From NCBI GenBank assembly GCA_035578175.1, contig JAQMRL010000003.1, forward strand, positions 82,099,969 through 82,163,968: a stretch of DNA of 64,000 nucleotides, given 5' to 3'. Under the pieces are notes generated by a model. It worked only from the letters and a program-made list of their open reading frames with translations. It had not been told where the DNA came from and did not search any database. A program made the translations under genes and the position numbers. Of the stretch, positions 1-10,006 are shown in pieces (within the stretch, counting starts at the first letter, position 1; every line of letters starts with the position of its first letter). This DNA comes from Catonia carolina. Taxonomy: Eukaryota; Arthropoda; Insecta; Hemiptera; Achilidae.

Positions 1-185
1 CCTCCTCCTAGGAAGAGGGTAGGTATAAAATTTTTTGAAGCAAGCCGTTCCTATTTGTTTTTAACGCCAAACGAAATGCTGTTAAAAGATTTTTCGTATT
101 TTGAAAATTTTCAAAATTTTGAAGGGGCGTAGCACCCTCTACGGGGCCCGGACGAAAGATTTCAAAAAATTTTCTCGTGTTTCGG
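1..185 (+). repeat. Upstream copy of the LINE-A 3' UTR sequence
   Basis: This stretch matches, with divergence, the sequence after the RT stop of the LINE that follows. The clearest shared blocks are TTAACGCCAAACG (61-73 and 3860-3872), the run TTTGAAAATTTTCAAAATTTT-like, and GGGGCGTAG followed by a C-rich ACGGGxCCGG block. The offset is about 3.8 kb. The start of the repeat is cut by the window edge. It is either the 3' end of another head-to-tail copy or a sequence the element carries at both ends. Confidence 0.7.
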
Positions 186-736
186 TATTAAGATGAACAC
201 GTTCCACAACAAAAATTTTGACTCAAAACTATTTTGGAGGCGCAAGAAAAATCACTTGAAACTCGGATGCACAAAAGTCAAAATTTGTTTTTTTGAATTT
301 TTGCAACCAAGGGTAAACATACAGCACTTTTGATTATATATTCTTAAAGTGGGCTATAAAGGGCTTCTGTCGTCAACTGGAAGGAGACCCCTTAATTCCT
401 TTTACAAAAGGCTTAAGGGAACCAGCCGGGATAGAAGGCTAGTGTCCTATCCATACATTCACGTTGTGTGGCCTGTTAGTAACCATGTGACCGCTCATCA
501 GCACGATAACCGGCTCATGGTGAACGGAACTGGAAGGGCTGCCCATTCCACCCTGGCAGACGGTGGCTTGGGGCACTCAGTCTGCCAATCAAAAAGCTGA
601 AAGCAACAGTAAACTACAGCTTTTTCTGTCTGACTAGAATTATCGTAAGGAAACTCCTTCATGTATGATTCTGGTTAGGCTTACTTAGTATATGCAGATC
701 TTCAAGAACTTCGAGAACTTCAAAATATGAAAATTT
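186..736 (+). other. Putative 5' UTR of LINE-A with four RNA hairpins
   Basis: No convincing protein lies here; an 83-codon open frame at 349-600 is probably fortuitous. The GC content is higher than in the surroundings, and several strong stems can be read directly: CCCTTAA/TTAAGGG enclosing CCTTTT/AAAAGG (389-419), GGATAG/CTATCC (429-452), GGCAGAC/GTCTGCC (555-586) and AAAAAGCTG/CAGCTTTTT (591-625). Structured 5' UTRs, sometimes HDV-like self-cleaving ribozymes, are known in several non-LTR families. A ribozyme fold was not demonstrated here. Confidence 0.5.
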
Positions 737-1687
737 ATGATGGCGTCCTCTCTGGTAAAACATTCCGGAGATAAACTAGTCCTCCATTCGGATCTCCGGG
801 CGAGGACTATCAGAGGGGACTTCATCAAAAAAATAAAAGTTTCTGAAATTCTGCGAGTTGGAACATGGAATGTTAGGAGTTTAAAACAAACTGGTAGGTT
901 AGAGAATTTAAAAAGGGAAATGGATAGGTTGAAGTTAGATATTGTAGGCATTGGTGAGGTACGCTGGGATGATGATCAAGACTTTTGGTCCGGGGATTAT
1001 AGGGTTATTAACACTAAAGCCATCGGAGGGCAGGGCGGAGTGGGTCTAGTAATGAATAAAAAAATTGGACAAAGAGTGACTTACTATAAGCAGTGTAGCG
1101 ATAGGATTATCATGGTTAGAGTAGATACGAAACCAAAGTCTACCACTATAGTGCAGGTCTACATGCCTACGTCTTCACACAGAGAGGAAGAAATAGAACA
1201 AGTATATGAGGAATTAGATGAAGTAATAAAATATGTCAAGGGTGATGAAAATTTGATAGTTATGGGAGACTGGAATGCAGTAGTTGGAGAAGGAAAAGAA
1301 GGAAAGATAGTCGGAGAATATGGTCTAGGGAAGAGAAATGACAGAGGGAGTCGGCTGGTAGATTTCTGCTCCAAATATAATTTAGTGATAGGCAATACAC
1401 TTTTTAAGAATCACAAAAGGAGGTTATACACTTGGATGATGCCAGGTGACAAGGGAAGATACCAAATAGATTACATAATGGTTAGACAAAGATTCAGAAA
1501 CCAGATTATGAATTGTAAAGCCTATCCAGGTGCAGACATAGGGAGTGATCATAACTTAGTAGTAATGGAGAGCAGGCTTAAACTTAAAAAACTGAAGAAG
1601 GGACAGGGAAATGCTAGGTGGGATGTAGACAAACTAAGAGAACAAGACAACCAGGTAGGTTTCCAGGAGAGTATTCAAAAGGGATAG
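737..1687 (+). CDS. LINE-A endonuclease domain (AP/EEP type)
   Basis: This 316-codon frame encodes the target-nicking endonuclease of LINE-A. Family motifs occur in order: GTWNVRSL near nucleotide 860 (metal/phosphate-binding Asn), GIGEVRW near 950 (catalytic Glu), QVYMPTSS, GDWNAVVG near 1265 (Asp and Asn), DYIMV, and GSDHNLV near 1542 (Ser-Asp-His end motif). All key residues are present. The start at 737 is followed by a second ATG (740), and the short lead MMASSLVKHSGDK precedes the domain; a downstream start cannot be excluded. The frame ends at TAG 1685-1687, immediately after the heptamer AAAGGGA, and the coding sense continues one base back into the RT frame. It is a mobile-element gene rather than a host nuclease. 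Confidence 0.8.
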   Translation: MMASSLVKHSGDKLVLHSDLRARTIRGDFIKKIKVSEILRVGTWNVRSLKQTGRLENLKREMDRLKLDIVGIGEVRWDDDQDFWSGDYRVINTKAIGGQGGVGLVMNKKIGQRVTYYKQCSDRIIMVRVDTKPKSTTIVQVYMPTSSHREEEIEQVYEELDEVIKYVKGDENLIVMGDWNAVVGEGKEGKIVGEYGLGKRNDRGSRLVDFCSKYNLVIGNTLFKNHKRRLYTWMMPGDKGRYQIDYIMVRQRFRNQIMNCKAYPGADIGSDHNLVVMESRLKLKKLKKGQGNARWDVDKLREQDNQVGFQESIQKG

Positions 1688-3780
1688 AAGAAAGAGGTAA
1701 TGACACAGGAAATGTAGAGGAGGAGTGGATAAACTTCAAGGAGGTGGTAGTGAAAGCAGCGGAAGAATGGTTAGGACATACTAAAAGAAGAGGTAGGAAA
1801 CCGTGGATTACTAATGATATTTTAGAACTGATGGATGAGCGAAGAAAATATAAAAACGCAAAGGACGAGAGAGGTAAAAGGCAATATTACTACTTGAGAA
1901 ATACCATAAACAAAAGGTGTAAGAAAGCGAAGGAAGAGTGGATCAGAGCGAAATGTACGGACATTGAAAGTAAAATGGCAGTTGGTAAAGTGGACGCAGC
2001 TTATAGAAAAATAAGGGAAAACTTTGGAGAACGAAAGATGAAAGCTGTTAATTTACAAAGCGCAGGTGGTAAACCATTGTTGAATGGCCAAGAGAGAGCT
2101 GAAAGATGGAAGGAATACGTAAATCAACTCTACATGGGAAAAGAATTAGAATATGATGCGATAGAACAAGAAACTGATGTTGAAGAAGATCAAAAAGGGG
2201 ACCCTATACTACGAGAAGAATTCGATCGGGCACTTAAGGATATGAATATGAATAAGACACCAGGAATAGATAACATACCATCGGAATTATTATTACGATG
2301 TGGCAAAGTTGCTCAAAACAAATTATACAAACTTGTGTGCAAAATGTATGAGAGTGGAGAGGTACCATCGGACTTTAAAAAAAATATTATGATTCCAATA
2401 CCAAAAAAGTCAGGAGCGGAGAAGTGTGAACATTACAGAACCATCAGCCTAACATGCCATGCATCTAAGATACTGACAAGAATTATATACAGGAGAATAG
2501 AACACCGAGTAGAAGAAGTATTGGACGATGACCAATTTGGATTTAGAAGGAGAATGGGAACTCGAGATGCAATATTGGCTCTGAGACTGATTATTGAGAA
2601 AAGGATACAGAAAAATAAAACTACTTTTATGGCATTTGTAGATTTAGAGAAAGCATTTGACAATCTGGACTGGAGTAAAATGTTTAAAACTTTGAAAAGG
2701 CTAGGAATTAAATACAAAGAAAGGAAAGTTATCTACAGTCTGTATAAGAATCAAACGGCTGTTTTGAGAATCGAGGGGTACGAAAAAGAGGCTGCTGTAA
2801 GAAAAGGTGTACGACAAGGTTGTTCTTTGTCACCACTACTTTTTAACTTGTATATAGAAGAGGCTATAAATGAAGTGAAGGAGAAATTTGACGTAGGAAT
2901 AAAAATTCAAGGAGAAACAATAAAAATGTTGAGATTCGCCGATGATATAGTAGTATTAGCCGAGGCAAAGAATGAACTAGAGGATGTCTTAAATGGAATG
3001 GATGAGATCTTGAGGAAGGATTACTTCATGAAAATTAATAAGAACAAAACGAAAGTGTTGTGCAGCAGCAAGAGTGGTTTAGAAGAGATGGGAAATTTAA
3101 AAGTAGGCAACGAAAACATACAGGAAGTTGGGGAATTCTGCTATCTAGGGAGTAAAATAACAAAGGATGGTAGAAGCACGAGTGATATCAAGAGTAGAAT
3201 TGCTCAAGCTAGAAAAGCCTTTGAAATGAAAAACAGCTTACTGACTACAAACATTGATTTACAGATTAGGAAAAATTTCTTAAAACATTATGTTTGGAGT
3301 GTAGCATTATACGGAAGTGAAACGTGGGTGATAGGGGCTGTAGAACGGAAGAGGATAGAAGCTTTTGAAATGTGGTGTTATAGGAAAATGTTAAAGATTA
3401 GGTGGGTGGACAAAATAAGTAATTTAGAGGTTCTTAGGCGAGTGGATGAAAAAAGAAGTATATGGAAGCATCTTACCAAAAGAAGGGATAGGCTAGTGGG
3501 GCATATCCTAAGACATCCAGGTATTGGCCTATCAATAATGGAGGGTAACATTGAGGGAGTAAATTGTAGAGGGAGGCAAAGATTAGAATATATAAAGCAA
3601 ATTACAAAAGATGTAGGGTGTTACAGGTATGTAGATATGAAACGACTTGCGCAAGATAGAAAGGTTGGAGAACTGCATCAAACCAGTCGAGAGACTGATG
3701 ACAAAAAAAAAATTCTTAAAGTACTTCGGCAGGGGAACAAAAAAGGTTGTATACACTTTTTAGGTCCGATGAACCGTTAA
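1678..3780 (+). CDS. LINE-A reverse transcriptase
   Basis: This is the RT part of LINE-A. The frame is open from 1618, but homologous-looking protein begins where it takes over from the endonuclease frame at about 1678, so the ATG at 1618 is probably irrelevant. The order of parts is a basic linker; an RT fingers region with MIPIPKKSG and EHYRTISL; QFGFRR; palm motif A FVDLEKAFD (about 2635); motif B RQGCSLSPLLFN (about 2813); motif C FADD (2935-2946) with both catalytic Asp; a thumb with YLGSKI; and a C-terminal region with WVDKISNLEVLRRV and GHILRH. The length of about 700 codons is normal for such a domain. No stop or second frameshift is seen, which sets it apart from the other RT copies here. 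Confidence 0.85.
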   Translation, partial: KGIEERGNDTGNVEEEWINFKEVVVKAAEEWLGHTKRRGRKPWITNDILELMDERRKYKNAKDERGKRQYYYLRNTINKRCKKAKEEWIRAKCTDIESKMAVGKVDAAYRKIRENFGERKMKAVNLQSAGGKPLLNGQERAERWKEYVNQLYMGKELEYDAIEQETDVEEDQKGDPILREEFDRALKDMNMNKTPGIDNIPSELLLRCGKVAQNKLYKLVCKMYESGEVPSDFKKNIMIPIPKKSGAEKCEHYRTISLTCHASKILTRIIYRRIEHRVEEVLDDDQFGFRRRMGTRDAILALRLIIEKRIQKNKTTFMAFVDLEKAFDNLDWSKMFKTLKRLGIKYKERKVIYSLYKNQTAVLRIEGYEKEAAVRKGVRQGCSLSPLLFNLYIEEAINEVKEKFDVGIKIQGETIKMLRFADDIVVLAEAKNELEDVLNGMDEILRKDYFMKINKNKTKVLCSSKSGLEEMGNLKVGNENIQEVGEFCYLGSKITKDGRSTSDIKSRIAQARKAFEMKNSLLTTNIDLQIRKNFLKHYVWSVALYGSETWVIGAVERKRIEAFEMWCYRKMLKIRWVDKISNLEVLRRVDEKRSIWKHLTKRRDRLVGHILRHPGIGLSIMEGNIEGVNCRGRQRLEYIKQITKDVGCYRYVDMKRLAQDRKVGELHQTSRETDDKKKILKVLRQGNKKGCIHFLGPMNR

Positions 3781-4014
3781 GGAGATAAAAACCACCCCTC
3801 CCCCAACCTAAGAGGGGTGTTTTTTGAAAAATTTTAAGAAAACAAATTTTTCTGTACTTTTAACGCCAAACGAGGTGCTTGTAAAACATTTCGATAATTT
3901 TGAAAATTTCAAAAATTTTGGGGGCGTAGGACCGACCCCTCACGGGTCCGGGACCTTAGATTTTAAAAAAATTTCCGTACTTCCGGTCGGGAGGGTAGGT
4001 TGTCGCGAAAAAAA
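3781..4014 (+). repeat. LINE-A 3' UTR, downstream copy of the flanking repeat
   Basis: This follows the RT stop directly and repeats the sequence of 1-185 in the same orientation. It begins with a stem CACCCCTC/GAGGGGTG (3793-3819), a kind of structure that LINE RTs can recognise at the 3' end, and finishes in an A-run next to a palindrome. Confidence 0.65.
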
Positions 4015-4035
4015 AGCTGTGGTCGGACCACAGCT
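4015..4035. repeat. Perfect 21-bp palindrome
   Basis: AGCTGTGGTC, a single G, then GACCACAGCT. It abuts the A-rich end of LINE-A, so it may mark the element boundary or be flanking host DNA. No function is assigned. Confidence 0.6.
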
Positions 4036-4244
4036 GATCGCAGACGCGATTAGCTACTTAACACTGCATATGCTATCCCCCCACTCCACATTCACACATC
4101 GAGATTCAGAGAGCTCCTAGCGGTTGCCAACTCAATCGTACGACTCGTTCACGAATCACGATTCGTTTGATAGCGTCATCGACCTCGTGTCTTTTGCTGC
4201 TGTCAATCCTTTGTTTGTAAGTTTGTAAGTTTTAATTTTCAACA

Positions 4245-7200
4245 ATGACATCGAGGCGGAATGAGGAATGCAAACCAAAGGTAAGTTAACTTGAAATAAT
4301 TATGTTTTTAATTGTATTTTTAACATAGTATTTAAGATAAAAATAAAACATGGGTTATTCTTCAGCATATTTCAGTTGTGAAGTGCTGAATTCTGAGAAA
4401 TGGTTTTTTTATAATATAGGCCTATATCGTTATTTTGTTAGTTTTCCCTTAATCTTATAAACTTTTGTATTTAAGAGTTCAGTGCTGCAGTAACCACTTA
4501 CTCTATATGTGAAAAGTGAAATTAACAGCAAGGTAATTGTAAAGTTTCTTAAGGAGTTGTGGTACTCTCAGAGATATAATATTTTCAGTACATTTTATCT
4601 CTCGATTATCCTGCTGGTACAATAGCAGAAAAGCACTTACAGTTCGGCTGCCCAGACCAACCGGGAATCGAAGCTGGGACCTCAATATTAGTCTACTGCT
4701 TTCTGTTGATTAAGACTGACGCCCTTAATATCCAAGCCACCAAGGCGATAAGGGTTTTGAAGCTTATTGAATAAAATTAAGCTACTCGTGTATATCTATT
4801 GGTTTTTAAGAGAATTTAATACTTTAAGCGGTCCATTTGTTAGTGAATTGGTATACACTACCAATACTTGAATTGGCTGTAGACAAAAGTATATTATTAC
4901 AAAAAACAAATGTACATAACAGTGTATGCTGGAGTGTTAGAATAGGGGCTCAACAAATAAATATAAAAAGTTATTCTGTTATTTAAATTACAAAAATTAT
5001 TTACAGTATGACAAATTTAGAACACCATGTTGTATTCATTATAAAATTCATAAGTTTAAGTACAATCCTTTTAGCAATATGTCGTACGGCACGGTAGTGT
5101 ACTTCTCATGTTAGTAATATTTGTAGAGAATTACTTAAGATACAGTTGTAAAATTTACAGCAAGGAGTGACATGGCCCTTTTGTATTTATAATGTTTATA
5201 AATACTTTTACTGGACTAAATAGTTTTCTTAAATACTATTGATGTCCGATATTCATGATTCTATATAGTGTGTTAATTTTATTTTTATTTTTCATTGCAG
5301 GGAGTTTACTCATCAAGGACTGAAAACATTATCGAATTGAGCAAAAATATTGTCACTCCCGTAGGACAATACATATCTCCAGAACTTGGCATTACCCAAG
5401 TACGACACTAAAGGCACACTTCCTTGGGAAAGAGATGTAGGAATAGAAAAACACTATGAAAATTTAGGCAAGTATAACAGTTAATTAATTTAGAATCATA
5501 ATGTAGATATATAATTATTTCACATCAAGTTACAATGAGATGAAGGCAATTTGTATGTGATGTTGTAAGTAATGTGTAGAGTCTTGTACACACTGAGAAT
5601 GAATAGAATATTTGACAAGTTAACACAGGAATATATTTTATCCTTTCTGTAATTTCTAGCAAACCACATTTTAAAAAAAATTGTTTGAATTTAGTTAATT
5701 GTTTCAATTTTTGTAGCAGCATGATATTCTAGTTTGTTTAACATATTTCATTCATTCTATTTTCTGTAATATTCGTTTACATTATGTTTTTTTTTGTAGT
5801 GCGAAGGAGACTTTTCTCCACAATAGATAACAAAAAATCTGCAGGCGAAAAAATATATAACAGAAATCAGCAGATGTTTATCAGCAGTAACTGTAATGAA
5901 GTTGAGAAACATACAGGTAAAATGTTTTCAGTAACTTTTTAAATAATTATGTTTTTTAAAATTGATTGTTTACAAAGAAAAAGTTGTTTTGAAAGAATTA
6001 AAGTAAAATGAATTGAGTTGTTTTGAAAACAATTTACAAATTTTATGCAGGATATTTCCAGTGAAATTTATATTTTTGGTTAACCGCTGCACTGAAACTA
6101 TAAAGCAAATTAATGCAATGAATTATTTTTTAGTTACCATTCGAATTAGTAGCATACTACTAAATTCCAGAAATTGCAAACTACTGTCTATTGCAGTTCT
6201 TGTATCTAAACACTTTTTATGTTGCTTACTATAGAGAAAAATACATCCTGCCACAAAAAGTACCGCCCAGATCAGCTGGCAGTAGGCTGTAGTTGTGAAT
6301 GCCTGCCAGTAACGAAATACTAGAATAGAGATTAAAGAAAAAGTAGGAGTCATTTGATTTCTGTGAATTTAACCTAAAATATAAACTCAGTTGTAACAAA
6401 TTATTTTGTTATGTAACATCTGCAATACACAACATTGAAAATTAAGCAACTGTTTTAAAGGCATTTATTCCAAACAGCGACATTTTCCTTTCTAAAGCAA
6501 CTTTCCGCATTATCAAGCTTAATGCTTTACAAATTATCTCACATTATCTTGCTTATTAATTACAAGTTTTTTCATCTACAATCATTAGGTATGGTAAGCA
6601 ATAAAAAAAAGTATATTGGTAATCTTTATAATTTTGTACAGTTAAATAATATAAGTTTTTTTCGTTGTAGATAATAACATCTTATCGACGTTACAAGCAT
6701 GTCTCCAAATGTATGATAAACAGTATGATATAAACAGATACTAGAAAATCTGGCCTGGCAAGCTTGGCTAGATGTAAAAAAAGATGTGTGCTTCAATACA
6801 AAGATGCCATTGAAAAAATAAAAAGTGGTCAGTAGGTTGATCTGGCAACTTTGCCAAATCCCTGTGAAAGTTTCACTCCTGCAAAAGATAATCTGGTAAA
6901 GTTACATTTTTTCATTTGTAACTAGTGTTTTTAACATGTTTCACCACCAAAAAAAAAAAAATCCTGTCAAATTTTTGTGAGAGGTGCTGTTTCAGATGTA
7001 TTTTTTGTAACTAAAAATTTTACATCGATATACAATTTATGTTAATAATAATTCTCCTATGTAATGATAAAAGTTATTACTGTAACTCATACATATTTTA
7101 TATACAAGATTTAAATAACAACACACACAGTATCTCCTAGTAATTGAAGAGAAAGAAAAGTGATGTTTGATCCCTCACTTTAAGCTCCTGATCTGAGCTA

Positions 7201-8012
7201 TGTATAGAGTGCCCAAAATATTTTTACAATTTCAGTTCTTAGTACCTACTAAGAACTAAGAAAAGGAGGGGTTTTCTAAGGAATTTGTAATGAAATGATA
7301 CTGTTATTTTTGTATGCTTAGAAAGATGTGTGGAAAAAATGCAAACCCAATTTATATTATTCACATAAATTGTAATCAAAGTATGAAATGCATTATTTTT
7401 AAATCAGGTCTATTACTGAGTTTCCAGACATTAATTATTTATTAACTGGTCAATAATGTCACATTTTATTCTATTTGTTAATAGAAAACAATATCATAGT
7501 AGGTACAGGGTGTTAGAAAATTCATTTATTAGATAGATCAACTAGATACTAAAGTTTTTTATATTATTCCTGCATTTCTTTGAATGCTTCTTATTTCATA
7601 CAAAATAAGTACGAAATAAAATAAATGCCAAATAAGTATGTAAACCTAATTTTTTAAAAAGTTTATTTTTACAGACTTCAACAAAAGAGGAGTTTCTCAA
7701 TGCTACTGTTTCTATGATCTTTTTTTATGTTTGTCCAGTGATTATTCCGAAAATGCTATGCAGATTTTGACGATTCTTTTTTTAAATGAAAAGGTATCAT
7801 AATGTTTAGATAGGTATTGTAGTTTGTTCAGAAATAATAATTTTGTATTGACTTTCAATTATTTTCTATTTTTTTAAGCTAGTTTTTTTATAATTAGTTA
7901 CTTATTGTTATAACGATGAACCAAGACTTTCTTTCAGGTCCTCAACATTATGCGCTCAACAAAATGATTGGCAAAAATATACCCAGCTATTGGAAGTTTT
8001 GTCCTATTTAGA
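4245..8012 (+). pseudogene. Decayed six-exon gene, perhaps P-transposase-like
   Basis: Coding-like blocks with matching splice borders are read as exons 4245-4280 (ATG in context CAACAATGA; M T S R R N), 5301-5467, 5800-5916, 6671-6895, 7675-7793 and 7938 to about 8012. Every intron starts with GT, except that the exon 2 donor reads AG|GCAAGT, a classic GC-AG site; all end in AG. Exons 1 to 4 keep phase across the junctions. Lesions: a 1-base shift in exon 2 near 5400, a frameshift near 6740 and an in-frame TAG near 6833 in exon 4, and a phase conflict between exons 5 and 6. I do not recognise the family with confidence. The pair YSENAMQILTILFLNEK and GPQHYALNKMIGKNIPS loosely resembles the segment of P-element/THAP9-type transposases just before the LPS motif, but no THAP zinc finger is seen. 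Confidence 0.45.
4640..4745 (-). repeat. tRNA-like SINE head in intron 1
   Basis: Read on the minus strand, an A-box-like TGGTGGCTTGGATATTAAGG is followed about 60 bp later by a B-box-like AGCTTCGATTCCC, as in a tRNA-derived SINE promoter. The 3' body is not delimited. It lies between the first two exons of the decayed gene. Confidence 0.5.
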
Positions 8013-8039
8013 CTATTTAGTTAGAAAAAAATAAAAATA

Positions 8040-9990
8040 TATACTTAATGCGTAATCACACCCAGCCAATGAGACTGACATCGCTCATTGACTCTAAGCG
8101 AATGTTTTTTTTTTTTCATCTTATGACTAAATGTACCAATTATAACAAGTTTTTTCACTGTTGGTTATTCTGATTAAGATAAGCCACCACTGATTTCATA
8201 ATTTTTGGATATCGCACCTATTTAAGAAACAAAATTGTAGAGAGTTTTAGTTTTTACACTCTTTCCCGCTACCCTCATATGGTCCATTCCAAAGAAAATA
8301 TAAATTTTATTCATTCCTTTTTATTACAATGTTTGAGGAAAGAACTGTAGGCACATTATTGCAACTGGAATTATTAAAATCATTGCAAAGGAAAAGAGAT
8401 GTGGGAAGTTTGATACAAAGCTGTCGTGACTTGGTCATACGTGAATTTTTAAATTAACCCTGGTAAACTTGATCAGCAAGCTGACTAGGTGTGTTCTCCT
8501 TTAGACCACAAGGATGATTAGTGCTGACTAGTAGGATGATGGTGAATTCTGTTGTCCATTAAGTCGGCCAAGAGTCGTTCACTCGGTGTTCAGGTGTTTG
8601 CAGACCAATAAGCTTGTTGTCAGTTTACTTTTGCTCTTCTTACAAACACCATACAATTAAGATTTGTATGAGTGAGTTAACTTTAGTAGCAAGTGCAGAT
8701 ATGGACAACAGGTGTGTGGGTAAAGTAAGCCACAGTCTGTTTTTGAGCAGGCAGGTTTACCTTTAAGCAGATCATATGACTATATTTGCAATGCATTATG
8801 TAGGCCAGACAGTTGTTATTTTTTTGCATTTTGAAAGTTCACGTAACAGCTTTGTTGAGAGCGGGTAATTTAAGAAGTCATTAGTATAGGATTTTATACT
8901 TTGCGAGCAGTGTTCATGTGACTGTAGTGCTTGTTGTACCAGTATAAATTTGTTTGAACATTAAATATATGAATGCGCACATGGGAGTTTTAGATTAGGT
9001 TACTTTATTGTTCGTAGTAAAAAAGTGGCAGCCAGTGGAACTAACTAAGGAATGGCACCAAGAAACTAGTATGATTTTTCTTCTTTCTCACATTCAATCC
9101 AAAATTGCCATAGAGTGAGTTACTTGGCTTCATTTAATCAAAAACGGTGCTACTTGTAAAATAGTTTCGGAGTTCAAATTTTTCCTTCATGTTTACTCAT
9201 GAAATAAACAAATGCAAAAACTTGCTAAAAACTGATTATCAACAGTGTTGCCAACTCCGTAGAATTTTCCTGGAAATGTTACATCAAGAGGTTTTCAATA
9301 ATTTTTGTAGGTAGTCATAGCAAAGCCTTACTACATGTTTTCTTATAGGAAAAAATGTACTCTCTGTCCAACAAAGTTTCTTATGCCCTGAAATTATCTA
9401 AACCTTTCCCCAATTTCATCAAAAACTGCAACTTATGTAAATAGTTCCAACTAACAGTTATAGTATTTCAAATTTGTAGAAATTTTGTTGCTACGCATGT
9501 TCCTCAAAAATGCATAGCATTACAAAATCTGAAAAATCTTTTGAATCACCTATGTGGTCAAGAAAAATTAATCTTAATTTTTCTGAAAGTGTGATTCATC
9601 GATTTCATTAAGTCACAGCTTAATTGAATCAGGGTTGTTTGTTTCATTTTTATTGAAATTTCATTTTTTGATGGCACAGTTTTTAAAATAATGCACTGTC
9701 AATCACTAATCACTAATCAATTTTTTTTTGGGAAAAACATAAATAAATTGGCCTAATGTAAATTTATTTATTTGTTTAATAATGTCTGTGTACAATAATT
9801 ACAATTATCTGTTCACAAATGCAAAGCCTGAGGACTATTAACATATAATAAACAAAATTGACTGTTGCTAACAATACTTTCTTAAATAAATTAATGAAAT
9901 CTTAAACTTATACTTATGTTATCTTAATCTTATACTTTTACAAAAGTAAGAATTACAGAACTAAAGATTAAAAACTATAAAGATTGTGTA
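8040..9990. other. AT-rich DNA, nothing recognised
   Basis: Only short open frames, homopolymer runs and a small ATCACTA repeat near 9703 were seen. No splice-consistent coding block or terminal repeat was found by eye. Confidence 0.5.
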
Positions 9991-10006
9991 TTTTATAAAC
10001 TAGTTT

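Larger units (their letters stand above)
1..4014 (+). mobile_element. Non-LTR retrotransposon LINE-A, near complete
   Basis: This is an endonuclease-RT type LINE on the plus strand. It comprises a structured 5' region, an AP-like endonuclease frame (737-1687), an RT frame (from about 1678 to 3780) and a 3' UTR with a CACCCCTC/GAGGGGTG stem-loop (3793-3819) that runs to an A-rich stretch near 4008-4015. The endonuclease resembles the insect proteins usually named craniofacial development protein 2-like, which points to an RTE-type clade, but the clade is inferred without a tree. Apart from one frame change, all endonuclease and RT motifs are intact, so this copy is young compared with the other LINEs in the window. 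The 5' boundary is uncertain because the window starts inside related sequence. Confidence 0.8.

Noticed and set aside
349..600. 83-codon plus-strand frame before LINE-A
   Set aside because: It overlaps the hairpin-rich leader, has no known domain, and the endonuclease has its own start at 737.
2433..2717. Minus-strand frame inside LINE-A RT
   Set aside because: Antisense shadow of an intact RT domain.
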